Assembly: GCA_015999745.1 (NCBI GenBank)
Contig: JAECQP010000020.1
Coordinates: 1-54,919, forward strand
Origin: Sphingobacteriia bacterium
GTDB taxonomy: Bacteria; Bacteroidota; Bacteroidia; Chitinophagales; Chitinophagaceae
Direction: 5' to 3'
Length of the DNA stretch: 54,919 nucleotides
The notes under the pieces are model-generated. The model worked only from the letters and a program-made list of their open reading frames with translations, made no database searches and had not been told where the DNA came from. The translations under genes and the position numbers were made by a program. Numbering within the stretch: position 1 is the stretch's first letter; the number at the start of each line of letters is the position of its first letter. Positions 1-8,819 of the stretch are shown here, in pieces.

Positions 1-493
1 CGGGGGTTGGTTTGATGTATACTTTGATATAATCGTCTAATGCCTCAATTAATTCAATGTCTTTGAGATTGACCTTCATAATCTCATAGTTCACCTTAAT
101 GAAGATGGAATTCAGTTGCAGTTCCTGGCTGCTCAAAAATTCCAGGTATTCATTGGTTTTATAGCAGGCTTTCAGAAAACGGTCGTATTCAAATGGTTTG
201 AGAAGGTAATCCACCGCATCTACCGAAAATCCTTCCACTGCATAATCCTTGTAAGCGGTAGTGAAAATCACAACCGGTTTGTCGGAAAGGCTTTTGTAGA
301 ACTGCAGGCCGTTGATATCAGGCATTTGTATATCCAGGAACAGGCAGTCAATTTTATTGTTTTTCAGGTACTCTTTAGCCTCATCTGTATTGGTAAATGT
401 TTTTTCCAGTTTCATAAAGGAAATCCGGCCGCAATATTCTTCTATTACCTGTAAAGCCAGTGGCTCATCGTCTATTGCTATACATCTGATCAT
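1..493 (-). CDS. LytTR-family response regulator (3' part beyond window)
   Basis: Cytoplasmic response regulator of the LytTR (AlgR/AgrA) type. About 164 residues are visible and the C-terminal DNA-binding domain runs off the window edge. The receiver domain shows the acidic pair D8-D9, the phospho-acceptor D54 in the segment LFLDIQMPD, T79, and K99 in the motif LLKPF. The start of a LytTR domain follows (FIKVNYEIMKVNLKDIEL). The start codon ATG (491-493) overlaps the stop codon of the upstream kinase as ATGA, so the two are probably translationally coupled and act as a two-component pair. The target genes cannot be told from the sequence. Confidence 0.95.
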   Translation of the reverse strand, partial: MIRCIAIDDEPLALQVIEEYCGRISFMKLEKTFTNTDEAKEYLKNNKIDCLFLDIQMPDINGLQFYKSLSDKPVVIFTTAYKDYAVEGFSVDAVDYLLKPFEYDRFLKACYKTNEYLEFLSSQELQLNSIFIKVNYEIMKVNLKDIELIEALDDYIKVYIKPTP

Positions 494-1590
494 GATTCTG
501 TATTGATATGCAGGGTTACGTAATAATAGCCGCCTTTTTCCTCTGTTAACAGGCTGTGTTTACCGGGGTAAAGCAGTTCCAGCCTGCGTTTTACATTATT
601 GATACCAATGCCGGTATTCTCCATCATCGTGTTTTCGGATTGTACAATGAAGTTGGTGGCGCTAAAATAAATATGTTGTTCCTTCGCTTCAAGCTGAATA
701 TGGATGGTGCTTTGTTCCTTGGTGCTGATGCCATATTTAAAGGCATTCTCTACAAATGGGATAAAGATCAGGGGGGCAATCAGCAGTTCCCCGATATTAC
801 CGGTGATGGTGAAATCGAGTTTAACCTTGTCGGTAAGCCTTACCTGCTGCAGATCTATATAATTGTGAATAAATTCCACTTCGTTAGACAGCGGTACCAG
901 GTCTCTTTCTGTTTCCGTAAGAATATAGCGCATGATCGAAGAGAGCTTCATAACTGCCGGCGCTGTTTTTTCGCTGCGGATAATGGCCAGCGAATAAATA
1001 TTGTTCAGTGTGTTGAAAAAGAAATGCGGATTCACCTGCGATTTCAGGAAAGACAGTTCCGTATTCAGTTTCTCGTTTTCTGTTTCCTTTCTGTGCTGTT
1101 CGGTTGCCAGCCAGCGCTGAACAACGGTAATGCAGGTTCCCACTGTCATTACCAGTAAAAAGATGGCTGTATTAAAATAGTTGTTGCTGCTTCTCCTTCT
1201 TGCCCTCATTAATTTCTGCCGCTCAGGGTCCATCGCTATTTTGCCCGCCGGGTCTCCGGGAGGAGGTGTAAAATTTTCAGGCGGTACAATCAGGGTGGCA
1301 ATTTGTCTTGGAACGATCACAAAAAACAACAGGCAGGCGATGATCGATAATACATAAGGCAACCATTTCTCATGCACCAGGTATCTGGGGATCAGGAACT
1401 GCGTATTCAGGTAATAGAATATGATCAGGAAAATATCGGTGGTGATAATAAAAGTAAGTGTATGATTACTCATACTGAATTCCCGCAATCCCGGAAAGAA
1501 TACAAGGTACGGCAACGTAAAAAAACAGACCCATGCTGCCACATGCGCTATTGCAGGAACCAGTTTCTTTTTATGACGGATAGGGGACAA
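490..1590 (-). CDS. LytS/YehU-type sensor histidine kinase
   Basis: Inner-membrane sensor kinase of about 366 aa, expected to phosphorylate the LytTR regulator encoded next to it. The first ~160 residues hold four hydrophobic segments. A short helical linker follows, then the His_kinase signature NPHFFFNTLNNIYSLA with the phospho-acceptor H189. The C-terminal HATPase part has the N-box-like motif FVENAFKYG and a G-box-like motif GIGINNVKRRL. No periplasmic sensor domain of any size is present, as is usual for this family. The start appears to be TTG at 1590: there is an in-frame TGA a few codons upstream and the next in-frame ATG (residue 40) would delete the first membrane segment. A -7 element lies about 30 bp upstream. 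Confidence 0.93.
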   Translation of the reverse strand: MSPIRHKKKLVPAIAHVAAWVCFFTLPYLVFFPGLREFSMSNHTLTFIITTDIFLIIFYYLNTQFLIPRYLVHEKWLPYVLSIIACLLFFVIVPRQIATLIVPPENFTPPPGDPAGKIAMDPERQKLMRARRRSSNNYFNTAIFLLVMTVGTCITVVQRWLATEQHRKETENEKLNTELSFLKSQVNPHFFFNTLNNIYSLAIIRSEKTAPAVMKLSSIMRYILTETERDLVPLSNEVEFIHNYIDLQQVRLTDKVKLDFTITGNIGELLIAPLIFIPFVENAFKYGISTKEQSTIHIQLEAKEQHIYFSATNFIVQSENTMMENTGIGINNVKRRLELLYPGKHSLLTEEKGGYYYVTLHINTES

Positions 1591-1619
1591 TTGACGTTTT
1601 TTTTGAGTTTGTATTCATT

Positions 1620-1627
1620 CAAATTTA
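1620..1627 (-). promoter_or_regulatory. Putative Bacteroidota -7 element for the LytS/LytTR pair
   Basis: On the minus strand this reads TAAATTTG, an exact match to the Bacteroidota -7 consensus TAnnTTTG. It would place transcription start near 1612, giving a leader of roughly 20 nt before the TTG start of the kinase. The -33 TTG element is not clear at ideal spacing. Confidence 0.5.
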
Positions 1628-1692
1628 ACCAAGTGGCCTGATCAGATTCCAAAAAACGGACGAAAGGTAGTTCTCTATCGGTGAAAGGAGGA

Positions 1693-2604
1693 TCAACTCC
1701 TTATATACCTTGTACCCTTGGCTTCCAGCTCGTAGTAGAGGTGCTGCACCAGCCCATCGGCCAATCCTATTTTGGGAACGTAAATTTCTTCTGCCTCTGC
1801 CCAGCGCATCACATTCATATAGATCTGCAGGGCCGGAACAATCACATCGGCCCGGTCGCGGCGCAGTTTGTATACATTGATCCTGTCTTCCAGGGCAAAG
1901 CTGGAAATTTCCTTGTAATAGTCTTTGAGCAGATCCAGGGTCAACGGCTTTCCGTCTTTTTTCTTGCTCAGCGAAAAAACCTTGTTGATATTACCGCCCG
2001 TACCGATGGCAATGATTTTTTTGTATCCCCTGGTACCCGATTTGATGAAATCCTTCATTTCGTTCCAGAGCGTATCTTCCACCATTTCCTTCAGTAAACG
2101 GATGGTGCCGATGTTAAAGGATTTTTTGAACAGCAGCCTGCCATCCGTAAAAAAGGTTAGCTCTGTACTACCGCCGCCTACATCAATATAAAGATAGCTA
2201 TTGCTGGTATCCATATTTTCGGCAATATGGTTCTCGTAAATGATCGAAGCTTCCAATTCTCCGCTGATGATATCGATTTCCAGCCCTGTTTCCAGTTTTA
2301 CCTTACGGATAATGTCGGCACTGTTGCCTGCATCCCGCATGGCGCTGGTGGCGCAGATAATCACCTCTTTCTCATTGACCTCATATGCATTCAGTAAATG
2401 GCGGTAGGCTTTCATGGTCTGCAGGATCATTCCTCTTTTCTCTTTGGAAATTTCCCCTTTTTCAAATACATCAAAACCCAATCGTAAAGGAACCCTTACC
2501 AGGTTGAGCTTATTGAACAGCGGTTTGCCATTTCGATCATAACCGACTTCAACAATGAGTAATCTCGCTGCGTTACTACCTATATCAATTGCGGCTAACC
2601 TCAC
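1693..2604 (-). CDS. ppx: Exopolyphosphatase / Ppx-GppA family phosphatase
   Basis: Cytoplasmic Ppx/GppA phosphatase of 303 aa, expected to release phosphate from the ends of inorganic polyphosphate or from pppGpp. It has the ASKHA ATPase fold signatures: an N-terminal phosphate-1 motif (AAIDIGSNAARLLIVEV), the phosphate-2 motif YIDVGGGSTELTFF near residue 145, and the segment IAIGTGGNINKVF. The length fits the short, two-domain form without the C-terminal HD domain of the E. coli enzymes. The start is GTG at 2604, and its first bases overlap the ppk1 stop as GTGA. Co-transcription with ppk1 favours the polyphosphatase role over GppA activity, but sequence alone does not separate them. Confidence 0.93.
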   Translation of the reverse strand: MRLAAIDIGSNAARLLIVEVGYDRNGKPLFNKLNLVRVPLRLGFDVFEKGEISKEKRGMILQTMKAYRHLLNAYEVNEKEVIICATSAMRDAGNSADIIRKVKLETGLEIDIISGELEASIIYENHIAENMDTSNSYLYIDVGGGSTELTFFTDGRLLFKKSFNIGTIRLLKEMVEDTLWNEMKDFIKSGTRGYKKIIAIGTGGNINKVFSLSKKKDGKPLTLDLLKDYYKEISSFALEDRINVYKLRRDRADVIVPALQIYMNVMRWAEAEEIYVPKIGLADGLVQHLYYELEAKGTRYIRS

Positions 2605-4679
2605 TTTCTGGATTGATTTTTCTTAAACAGATAATGGTACGTCTCTATCTGGGAGCGTACCCTTTTTTTACCGGTGGAAGGTACATAGTTGTTGGATAAT
2701 TCATTGTCGAGTACCCTGCCTTTTACGTTGTCTCTTAATTGAATGTGGATAATATCAATCAATTCCTGCTTAATTACAGGATCCAGTACAGGAATAGCCG
2801 CTTCCACGCGGTGATCCAGGTTACGTACCATCCAGTCGGCACTGGAAATATATACTTTTTCATTACCATTGTTATGGAAAATAATCACCCTGGCATGTTC
2901 CAGGTATTCATCCACAATGCTGATGGCGCTGATTGGTTGTTTGAATTTTTTATGTTCAATGACGGGACAGAAAATACCCCGCACCACCATCCCGATTTCC
3001 ACGCCGGCAACAGCTGCCTGGTATAGTTTATCAATGAGCAACGCATCACTGAGCGAATTTACCTTTACAATGATCCGGGCTTCCTTACCGGCTTTGGCAG
3101 CTTTGATTTCTTTATCAATCAGCAGCATGATCTGCTTTCGCATATTTACCGGGCAAACCCAGAGTGTTTTGCAGAGTTGCAGGTTCCGCATGCCCAGTTT
3201 CCAGTTTTCGAGATACCTGAAAATCCGGTTAATATCGGCCATGGCGGCGCTGTTGCTGGTTAGTAAACAATGGTCGCCATAGATTTTTGCCGTTTTTTCA
3301 TTCAGGTTACCCGTACTTACAAAACCGTACTGAATAATCTTTGCTCCTTTTTTCTTTTTAATGATACAAAGCTTGGCATGAATCTTCATTTTGGGCACAC
3401 CGAGTAAAACGGTCACACCCTCTTCTTCCAGTATTTTCTTCCATTCCAGGTTGGCCTCCTCGTCGAAACGGGCTTTGAGTTCCAGCATCACCACTACTTC
3501 CTTTCCGTTTCGGGATGCATTGACCAGTGCATTAATGATTTTAGAATTGGATGCCAGCCGGTATGCAGTGATCTTGATGGAAGTTACATCCGGATCCATT
3601 GCAGCTTCCCTCAGCAGATCAATCACTGGGTCAAAGGAATGATAGGGAAAGTGTAGCATTACATCCTGCTTTAAAATAATATCAGTAACACGTTGTGCAC
3701 TCTGAAGCGCAGCAGGTATAAAGGATTCCCTGCGGGTACTCTTGCTGTTGAACACATCCGGGAAATCCATGAAATGGCGGAAATTGTGAATACGTCCGCC
3801 AGGGATGATATTGCTTTTCCGGTTCAGGTTCAGTCTTCTGATCAGGTATTCCAGCAGGCCTGCATCCATCTCCTTGTCGTAAACGAACCGAACCGGCTTG
3901 CCTTTTCTCCTGTTCTTTACCCCTTTCTCTATCTTTTCTGCAAAACTGGTGCTGATATCGTTGTCAAGATCGATCTCCGCATCCTTGGTTACTTTAAAAA
4001 CATGTGAATCAAAATAATCGTATCCAAAATAAGAGAAGATGATGGGCAGGTTAAAGCGGATAATATCTTCGAGCAGGATAATCTTTTTTTCGCTTCCCGA
4101 AGAGGGCAATATGATAAATCGCCCCACCGCTTTGGATGGCACTTCAATCAGCGCATATTTCTGGTTATAGGCAGAACTTTTCTTGCGCATCACCACGCCG
4201 AGATAAATGCTTTTATCCCGCAGGTAGGGGAGCTGCGGCAGGCTCTCGATCATGAGCGGAATAATATTGGAACGAACCTGTTCGTCAAAGAATTTCTTTA
4301 CAAAAACCTTCTGTTCCCTGTTTAGCTGCTTCTCTGTAATGATGCTGATTTTCTCTTTTTTCAGTTCCTGCACAATGCCCGCCCAAATGCGGTTGAACTC
4401 ATTTTGGTGGCGCAAAACAATTGTCTGAATCTGGTCGAGGATTTGTTGAGGATCCACTTCCATATGCATGTTCAGCTTTTTCCGTTTCTCCGAAAACTCG
4501 ATCATGCGTTTCAGCGTAGCAACACGTACCCGGAAAAATTCATCAGCGTTATTGGAATAGATACCCAGAAAACGGATTCTTTCCTTCAATGGAACGGTGG
4601 GGTCATTGGCTTCCTGTAACACGCGGGCATTAAAACTCAGCCAGCTGATATCTCTCTGAATCAATGGTCTTTTTGTCAT
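2601..4679 (-). CDS. ppk1: Polyphosphate kinase 1
   Basis: Makes long-chain inorganic polyphosphate from the gamma phosphate of ATP, reversibly, at the membrane. The 692 aa length is normal for PPK1. Domains in order are the N domain (opening QRDISWLSFNARVLQEA), the head domain, and the C1 and C2 domains. H434 in the segment MKIHAKLCIIK matches the autophosphorylated histidine of the family (H435 in E. coli), and H595 in YLEHARVIIFH matches the second conserved histidine. The gene overlaps ppx by 4 nt, so synthesis and breakdown of polyphosphate are coupled at translation. It lies 68 bp downstream of rfaE2 and is probably read in the same minus-strand unit. Confidence 0.97.
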   Translation of the reverse strand: MTKRPLIQRDISWLSFNARVLQEANDPTVPLKERIRFLGIYSNNADEFFRVRVATLKRMIEFSEKRKKLNMHMEVDPQQILDQIQTIVLRHQNEFNRIWAGIVQELKKEKISIITEKQLNREQKVFVKKFFDEQVRSNIIPLMIESLPQLPYLRDKSIYLGVVMRKKSSAYNQKYALIEVPSKAVGRFIILPSSGSEKKIILLEDIIRFNLPIIFSYFGYDYFDSHVFKVTKDAEIDLDNDISTSFAEKIEKGVKNRRKGKPVRFVYDKEMDAGLLEYLIRRLNLNRKSNIIPGGRIHNFRHFMDFPDVFNSKSTRRESFIPAALQSAQRVTDIILKQDVMLHFPYHSFDPVIDLLREAAMDPDVTSIKITAYRLASNSKIINALVNASRNGKEVVVMLELKARFDEEANLEWKKILEEEGVTVLLGVPKMKIHAKLCIIKKKKGAKIIQYGFVSTGNLNEKTAKIYGDHCLLTSNSAAMADINRIFRYLENWKLGMRNLQLCKTLWVCPVNMRKQIMLLIDKEIKAAKAGKEARIIVKVNSLSDALLIDKLYQAAVAGVEIGMVVRGIFCPVIEHKKFKQPISAISIVDEYLEHARVIIFHNNGNEKVYISSADWMVRNLDHRVEAAIPVLDPVIKQELIDIIHIQLRDNVKGRVLDNELSNNYVPSTGKKRVRSQIETYHYLFKKNQSRK

Positions 4680-4747
4680 GTTTCAAATATAATTCAGTCC
4701 AAAATGCGGCTATGTTAAGAATTGGGTAAGCGAGGAGGCCGCCGCCT

Positions 4748-5245
4748 TTATGAATAGGAAGACTTGATATGCTGTATGATGCCGGAGGTGGAAAATCCTG
4801 CTACAATCGGATTGATCACCACCCGTCCGCCATTGGCTATAACTTCTTTGGCGCCCACAATCTGCTCTATCGTATAATCGCCTCCTTTTACAATAACGTC
4901 GGGCATCAGTGCCCGGATGAGTTCCAGGGGGGTATCTTCATTAAAAATGATCACAGCATCTACCACTTCCAGGTTACTGAGGATCAGGGACCTGCTTTTT
5001 TCATTGTTGATGGGACGTTCAGGCCCTTTCAGTTTTTTTACACTGGCATCGCTGTTAACGCCGAGTATCAGGAAATCCGCTTCTTTGGCGGCCTGGTTCA
5101 GTGAAAAAATATGCCCTTCATGAAGTATGTCGAAGCAACCGTTGGTGAAGGCAATGGATTTTCCATTGACTCTCCAGGCTGCCACCTGCCTTTGTAAATC
5201 CACCAGGGTAAATATTTTTTTAGGAATGGCTTCTATTGCTCTCAT
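4748..5245 (-). CDS. rfaE2: D-glycero-beta-D-manno-heptose 1-phosphate adenylyltransferase (RfaE2 type)
   Basis: A single-domain nucleotidyltransferase of 165 aa, matching the C-terminal half of E. coli HldE. It would form ADP-heptose from heptose 1-phosphate and ATP for lipopolysaccharide core synthesis. It shows the cytidylyltransferase-fold motif FTNGCFDILHEGH near residues 33-45, the segment GVNSDASVKKLKGP, and a late SGIIQHI motif in the place of the ISTT-type signature. The ATG start (5243-5245) overlaps the stop of the upstream flippase gene as ATGA. The heptokinase half (RfaE1) is not in the window. Related cytidylyltransferases with other substrates are possible, but the overall pattern favours RfaE2. 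Confidence 0.88.
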   Translation of the reverse strand: MRAIEAIPKKIFTLVDLQRQVAAWRVNGKSIAFTNGCFDILHEGHIFSLNQAAKEADFLILGVNSDASVKKLKGPERPINNEKSRSLILSNLEVVDAVIIFNEDTPLELIRALMPDVIVKGGDYTIEQIVGAKEVIANGGRVVINPIVAGFSTSGIIQHIKSSYS

Positions 5246-6246
5246 GCTGCATGTTTTTTATTGTACCAGGGTAGTAATCCCAAACAGATAAACCCTACAA
5301 TCAATATAATGATAAACTGTGCAAACCATTGTAAGGTACCGTTGGCAAATCCGATCTCGAATGAGACGCCGTTTTTCTCCAATACCTTGGCCAGGAAGAA
5401 GGCATAAGCACCGATTCCTCCGGGGGTGATAATCATACCGATGCTGGCAAATGCAAGTGCAGATATGGCTGCGGGCAGTCCCAGCCCGGCTGTTCCCGTT
5501 GTGGCCCATAACCCTACCCAGGTACCCCCGATGTACAAGGCCCAGATGGCGGCACTGTACAACAAAAACAATCCTTTTTGCTGGAGATTCCTGATACTGA
5601 TCAGTCCTTCCCAGATACCACGGATAATTTTTCTGATAGCGCTAACAATGCTCAGGTGATTGAGTTTTTTGAAAAGGATAACCAGCGCTATTATAACAGC
5701 CGTCAGTACCAGCAGGATGATAACGATTTTTTGTATGGAAAAATGGCCGCTCCCGCTTTCAAATGCCTCCCGGAACAGCTGGATGGCATATCCGCCTATT
5801 ACATCATACTGGCCAATAAAGGCAATTACAAAAACCAGTCCGAGGCAGATGACATCGAATGCCCTTTCTACCAAAATGGTTCCGATCAGTTTATCGGCCG
5901 GAATCTTTTCGTACCTCGACAGGATGGTGCATCTCAGCACTTCTCCCAGCCGGGGGATGGCCAGATTGGCCAGGTAACCGATCATTACCGCAAAAAATAC
6001 ATTGATCAGCCCGGGTGAATAGCCCATGGGTTTCATCAGGATCTTCCAGCGCATGGACCGGATTACATGGCTCAGGGAAAGGATCAGGAAAACCGGAATC
6101 ATTAACCAGTAGTTGGCGGTTTTCAGCGATCCTTTGAAATCCTCCCATTTTTCATCGGGAATCTGGTGCAGGCTCCACCAAACCAGGAAAATACCGATAC
6201 CTAAAAAAATCAAATATTGAATAACCGATAACCATTTTATTTTCAT
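5242..6246 (-). CDS. Lysylphosphatidylglycerol synthase-like transmembrane protein (UPF0104)
   Basis: Integral inner-membrane protein of about 334 aa with roughly eight hydrophobic segments, of the MprF/AglD flippase-like family. It lacks the cytoplasmic aminoacyl-transfer domain of true lysyl-PG synthases, so a transport or flippase role for a lipid-linked substrate is more likely. Family-like segments include SHVIRSMRWKILMKP, IGYLANLAIPRLGEVLRC and the glycine-rich ITPGGIGAYAFFLAKVL. I chose the ATG at 6246 because it begins MKIKWLSV directly before the first membrane segment; a longer frame to 6321 adds 25 residues of non-membrane sequence. It overlaps rfaE2, which hints at envelope glycolipid work, though this is inference. 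Confidence 0.85.
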   Translation of the reverse strand: MKIKWLSVIQYLIFLGIGIFLVWWSLHQIPDEKWEDFKGSLKTANYWLMIPVFLILSLSHVIRSMRWKILMKPMGYSPGLINVFFAVMIGYLANLAIPRLGEVLRCTILSRYEKIPADKLIGTILVERAFDVICLGLVFVIAFIGQYDVIGGYAIQLFREAFESGSGHFSIQKIVIILLVLTAVIIALVILFKKLNHLSIVSAIRKIIRGIWEGLISIRNLQQKGLFLLYSAAIWALYIGGTWVGLWATTGTAGLGLPAAISALAFASIGMIITPGGIGAYAFFLAKVLEKNGVSFEIGFANGTLQWFAQFIIILIVGFICLGLLPWYNKKHAA

Positions 6247-6451
6247 GACAGCCTGCTTATTGCACTTAAGGAATAATCCGGAATGGGGGTAGGCAAAATT
6301 AGTTAAGTTCTCCCTATACACCTGTTAATATAAAATAAATGAATCATAAAATACTGATAATCAGCCTTTAGCATCCCATTTCTTGCATTCCGCCTTATTT
6401 TTCGTAACTTCGCCCACTTATTCAGGGCAAGGTTTGTAAAAAAGTGTGCTA

Positions 6452-7270
6452 ATGTCAACAAAGAAAAGGATTTTATTCATTGCCACAGAGATGTCGCCGT
6501 ATCTGGAGTTAACCGAGTTTGCGGAGGTAATTAACAAACTGGCGATCAAGAGCAATGACAGTGGGTTGGAAGTGAGGTGTATTATGCCCCGGTTTGGGGT
6601 CATTAATGAGCGCAGGCATCGCCTGCACGAAGTGGTTCGTTTATCTGGTATTAACGTATCAGTAGACAACGACGACTACCCCTTACAAATTAAAGTGGCT
6701 TCATTGCCCAACGCCCGCTTACAGGTTTATTTTCTGGAAAATGAAGACTTTTTTAAACGAAAGCAGATCTTTCATGATGAAAATGAAGTGTGGTGCCCCG
6801 ATAACGACCTCAGAACCGTTTTCTTTTGCAAGGGCGCGCTGGAAACCGTGAAGAAATTCGGATGGCCTCCGGACATCATTCATTGCAGTGGCTGGATGAC
6901 CAGCCTGATCCCTGCCTATATCAAAACAGCTTATAAAAAAGAGCCTGTATTCGGAAACAGCAAAGTGGTATTCACCATTGGCCAGAATACTTTTAAAGAA
7001 AAGCTGGGCGCTGATTTCCTGAAAAAAGCAATCATCAATGCCAACATCAGGGAGAAAGACCTGGAGCCCTTTAAGGATACTACCAATACCGCTATGTTCC
7101 GAGGAGGAGCCCATTTTGCGGATGCCGTTACATTCGGCTCCGATACCATCGATAAAAAACTGGTGGAGGAGTTCTCCAAAGTAAAAGGCAAAAAAGTAGT
7201 TCCATTCAAAGGATGGGATTCTGATTTAACAGAGTATTTAGAATTGTACAACGACCTTGCGGGTAAGTAA
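6452..7270 (+). CDS. Glycogen-synthase-like protein (GT5 N-terminal domain only)
   Basis: A 272-aa protein resembling the N-terminal Rossmann domain of GT5 glycogen/starch synthases: it opens KKRILFIATEMSPYLELTEF, and near residue 150 has the segment PPDIIHCSGWMTSLIPAYI, close to the DIVHCHDHHTALIPF of the true GlgA encoded at 38720. The C-terminal nucleotide-binding domain is absent, and the lysine-glycine motif that binds ADP-glucose (KAGGLGD in that GlgA) is replaced by LELTEFAEV. It is therefore unlikely to make glycogen and may be a binding or regulatory protein. The start is ATG 6452, not the GTG six bases before it. The next gene (DUF4270 lipoprotein) begins 10 bp after its stop, so the pair is probably co-transcribed. 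A TAACTTCG element at 6405-6412 may be its -7 box. Confidence 0.8.
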   Translation: MSTKKRILFIATEMSPYLELTEFAEVINKLAIKSNDSGLEVRCIMPRFGVINERRHRLHEVVRLSGINVSVDNDDYPLQIKVASLPNARLQVYFLENEDFFKRKQIFHDENEVWCPDNDLRTVFFCKGALETVKKFGWPPDIIHCSGWMTSLIPAYIKTAYKKEPVFGNSKVVFTIGQNTFKEKLGADFLKKAIINANIREKDLEPFKDTTNTAMFRGGAHFADAVTFGSDTIDKKLVEEFSKVKGKKVVPFKGWDSDLTEYLELYNDLAGK

Positions 7271-7280
7271 TTTCCAGAAC

Positions 7281-8765
7281 ATGCATTCAACTTCTACACT
7301 GCGTAGTATCGCTATTTTATTGATTGTGTTTACTGCTGCAGCCTGTACCAGGATCACTTCCACTGAATTGGGAAGAGGATTGATTCCGGTTGTAGACGGG
7401 GTAAATACCTTCGATACAACTTTTGAGCTGGTGACCGATAATTTTGATGGTACGGATACAACCCGTATATACAAACAGGACGACCATGTGCTGGGCGCTA
7501 TTACCAATGATCCGTTGTTCGGAAACACTACTGCATCTATGAACTTTGAGTTGTTCCCCGACCAGTTCCCTTTTGCGGTTCCCGGTACAAAGGACAGCGT
7601 TGTGGCGGATTCTGCAGTACTGATTCTCAGCTACAGAAGATTTTTCGGCGATTCAACACAACCCCTGACCCTGAGCGTGGAGGAAATCAGTACCGGTACG
7701 CCATTGGACCCATATATTGTTTATCCGGCCAATTACCCTTCCCGCTATCCGATCTCAACAGTGGGTGCATTGGGAAACCCGGTTACTGTAGACATCAGAC
7801 GCCTGGGCGACTCAGTAAAAAACAGGTATGAGAACGCCAATAACCAGATAAGGATCCGCCTGAACACCCAGGTAGCTGCCCGTTTCCTGAAAACCTACGA
7901 TTCAACCAACGCATATAAATCTGACACTACTTTTCGCGCCCATTTTGGTGGGTTTGCCCTTAAAGTAGCATCTTCCAATCCGGCCAACGCACTACTCTAT
8001 GTTAACCTGCTGGATACCAATACGAAATTATCATTGTATTACAGCTCCAGTACCACCGGGGCCACCACCCGTGATACGAATGTGGTGAACTTCCGTTTTA
8101 ATGCCTACCTGGGCGGAGATGCCAACTTTATCACCCGTAGCCGCGGCGGAAGTGAAGTAGCTTCCCGGTTTGCTACCGCAACAACACCAAGACCGGATTC
8201 ATTGCTCTATATACAGGTCTACCCGGGTACTTATGCACGTTTGCGCGTACCTAACCTGGAAAAAATGAATAACCGGATCATTCACCGCGCCGAACTGATT
8301 ACGGAACAGGTGCCTGATGATGCTAATCTGCTGACCATTGACCGGTATATGGAAGCGCCACAGGTCCTGTTACTGAGTATCTATGACTCAGTCAATAAGT
8401 TCAACCGGAACATTCCAAACGATTATTCCATCTCCGCTTCCGGACCAAATACTTTTACTTTCGGCGGATACCGGTTCTATAAAACAGTACCCGGTTACGA
8501 CCGGATTGCCGGCTATAACTTTGAACTGACCCGGTATGTACAGGGCATTGTGACCCGCAAAGACACGTCATTTACTATGCGGTTGAGCGCCCCCAGCAAT
8601 GATTCCATCATGTATACACCGGCCTATCCCAATAATACGGTTAATCAGTTGTATTACCTCACGCCATCCTACCACAACCAGGTGGGGCAGGGAAGGGTAA
8701 GGCTGGGAGGCGGTAGCCACACCCGTTTCAGGATGCGGTTAAGAATTGTTTATTCCCGCCTGTAA
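7281..8765 (+). CDS. DUF4270 family lipoprotein
   Basis: Predicted exported lipoprotein of about 494 aa. The N-terminus MHSTSTLRSIAILLIVF is a short signal followed by a lipobox-like TAAAC near residue 22, so the mature protein would be lipid-anchored. The rest is beta-rich with many aromatic, Ser and Thr residues, no cysteine cluster, and a late segment VRLGGGSHTRFRMRLRIVYS. I recognise the family as DUF4270, common in Bacteroidota and without an assigned function. I chose the ATG at 7281 because it puts the signal peptide at the N-terminus; an upstream GTG frame from 7257 would add eight unneeded residues. It follows the GT5-like gene closely, a pairing I believe recurs in the phylum. Confidence 0.82.
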   Translation: MHSTSTLRSIAILLIVFTAAACTRITSTELGRGLIPVVDGVNTFDTTFELVTDNFDGTDTTRIYKQDDHVLGAITNDPLFGNTTASMNFELFPDQFPFAVPGTKDSVVADSAVLILSYRRFFGDSTQPLTLSVEEISTGTPLDPYIVYPANYPSRYPISTVGALGNPVTVDIRRLGDSVKNRYENANNQIRIRLNTQVAARFLKTYDSTNAYKSDTTFRAHFGGFALKVASSNPANALLYVNLLDTNTKLSLYYSSSTTGATTRDTNVVNFRFNAYLGGDANFITRSRGGSEVASRFATATTPRPDSLLYIQVYPGTYARLRVPNLEKMNNRIIHRAELITEQVPDDANLLTIDRYMEAPQVLLLSIYDSVNKFNRNIPNDYSISASGPNTFTFGGYRFYKTVPGYDRIAGYNFELTRYVQGIVTRKDTSFTMRLSAPSNDSIMYTPAYPNNTVNQLYYLTPSYHNQVGQGRVRLGGGSHTRFRMRLRIVYSRL

Positions 8766-8782
8766 TTTTCAATGCGCAAACC

Positions 8783-8790
8783 TATATTTG
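8783..8790 (+). promoter_or_regulatory. Putative -7 element for metK
   Basis: TATATTTG matches TAnnTTTG exactly and lies 30 bp before the metK start. Transcription would begin near 8797, leaving a leader of about 20 nt, too short for any SAM riboswitch. Confidence 0.55.
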
Positions 8791-8819
8791 CATACCTAAT
8801 TATTTAAAACCCATCAATA

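Noticed and set aside
556..1158. A 200-codon plus-strand frame opposite the sensor kinase
   Set aside because: It is the antisense of the kinase gene, which has clear motifs (H189, HATPase) and a plausible start. The plus frame has no recognisable domain.
1685..1702. AAGGAG/CTCCTT hairpin at the ppx stop
   Set aside because: Six-bp stem overlapping the stop codon, without a clear T-run on the minus strand. Not a convincing terminator.
8766..8819. SAM riboswitch before metK
   Set aside because: The leader is only about 20 nt after the likely transcript start, and no conserved SAM aptamer elements are seen.
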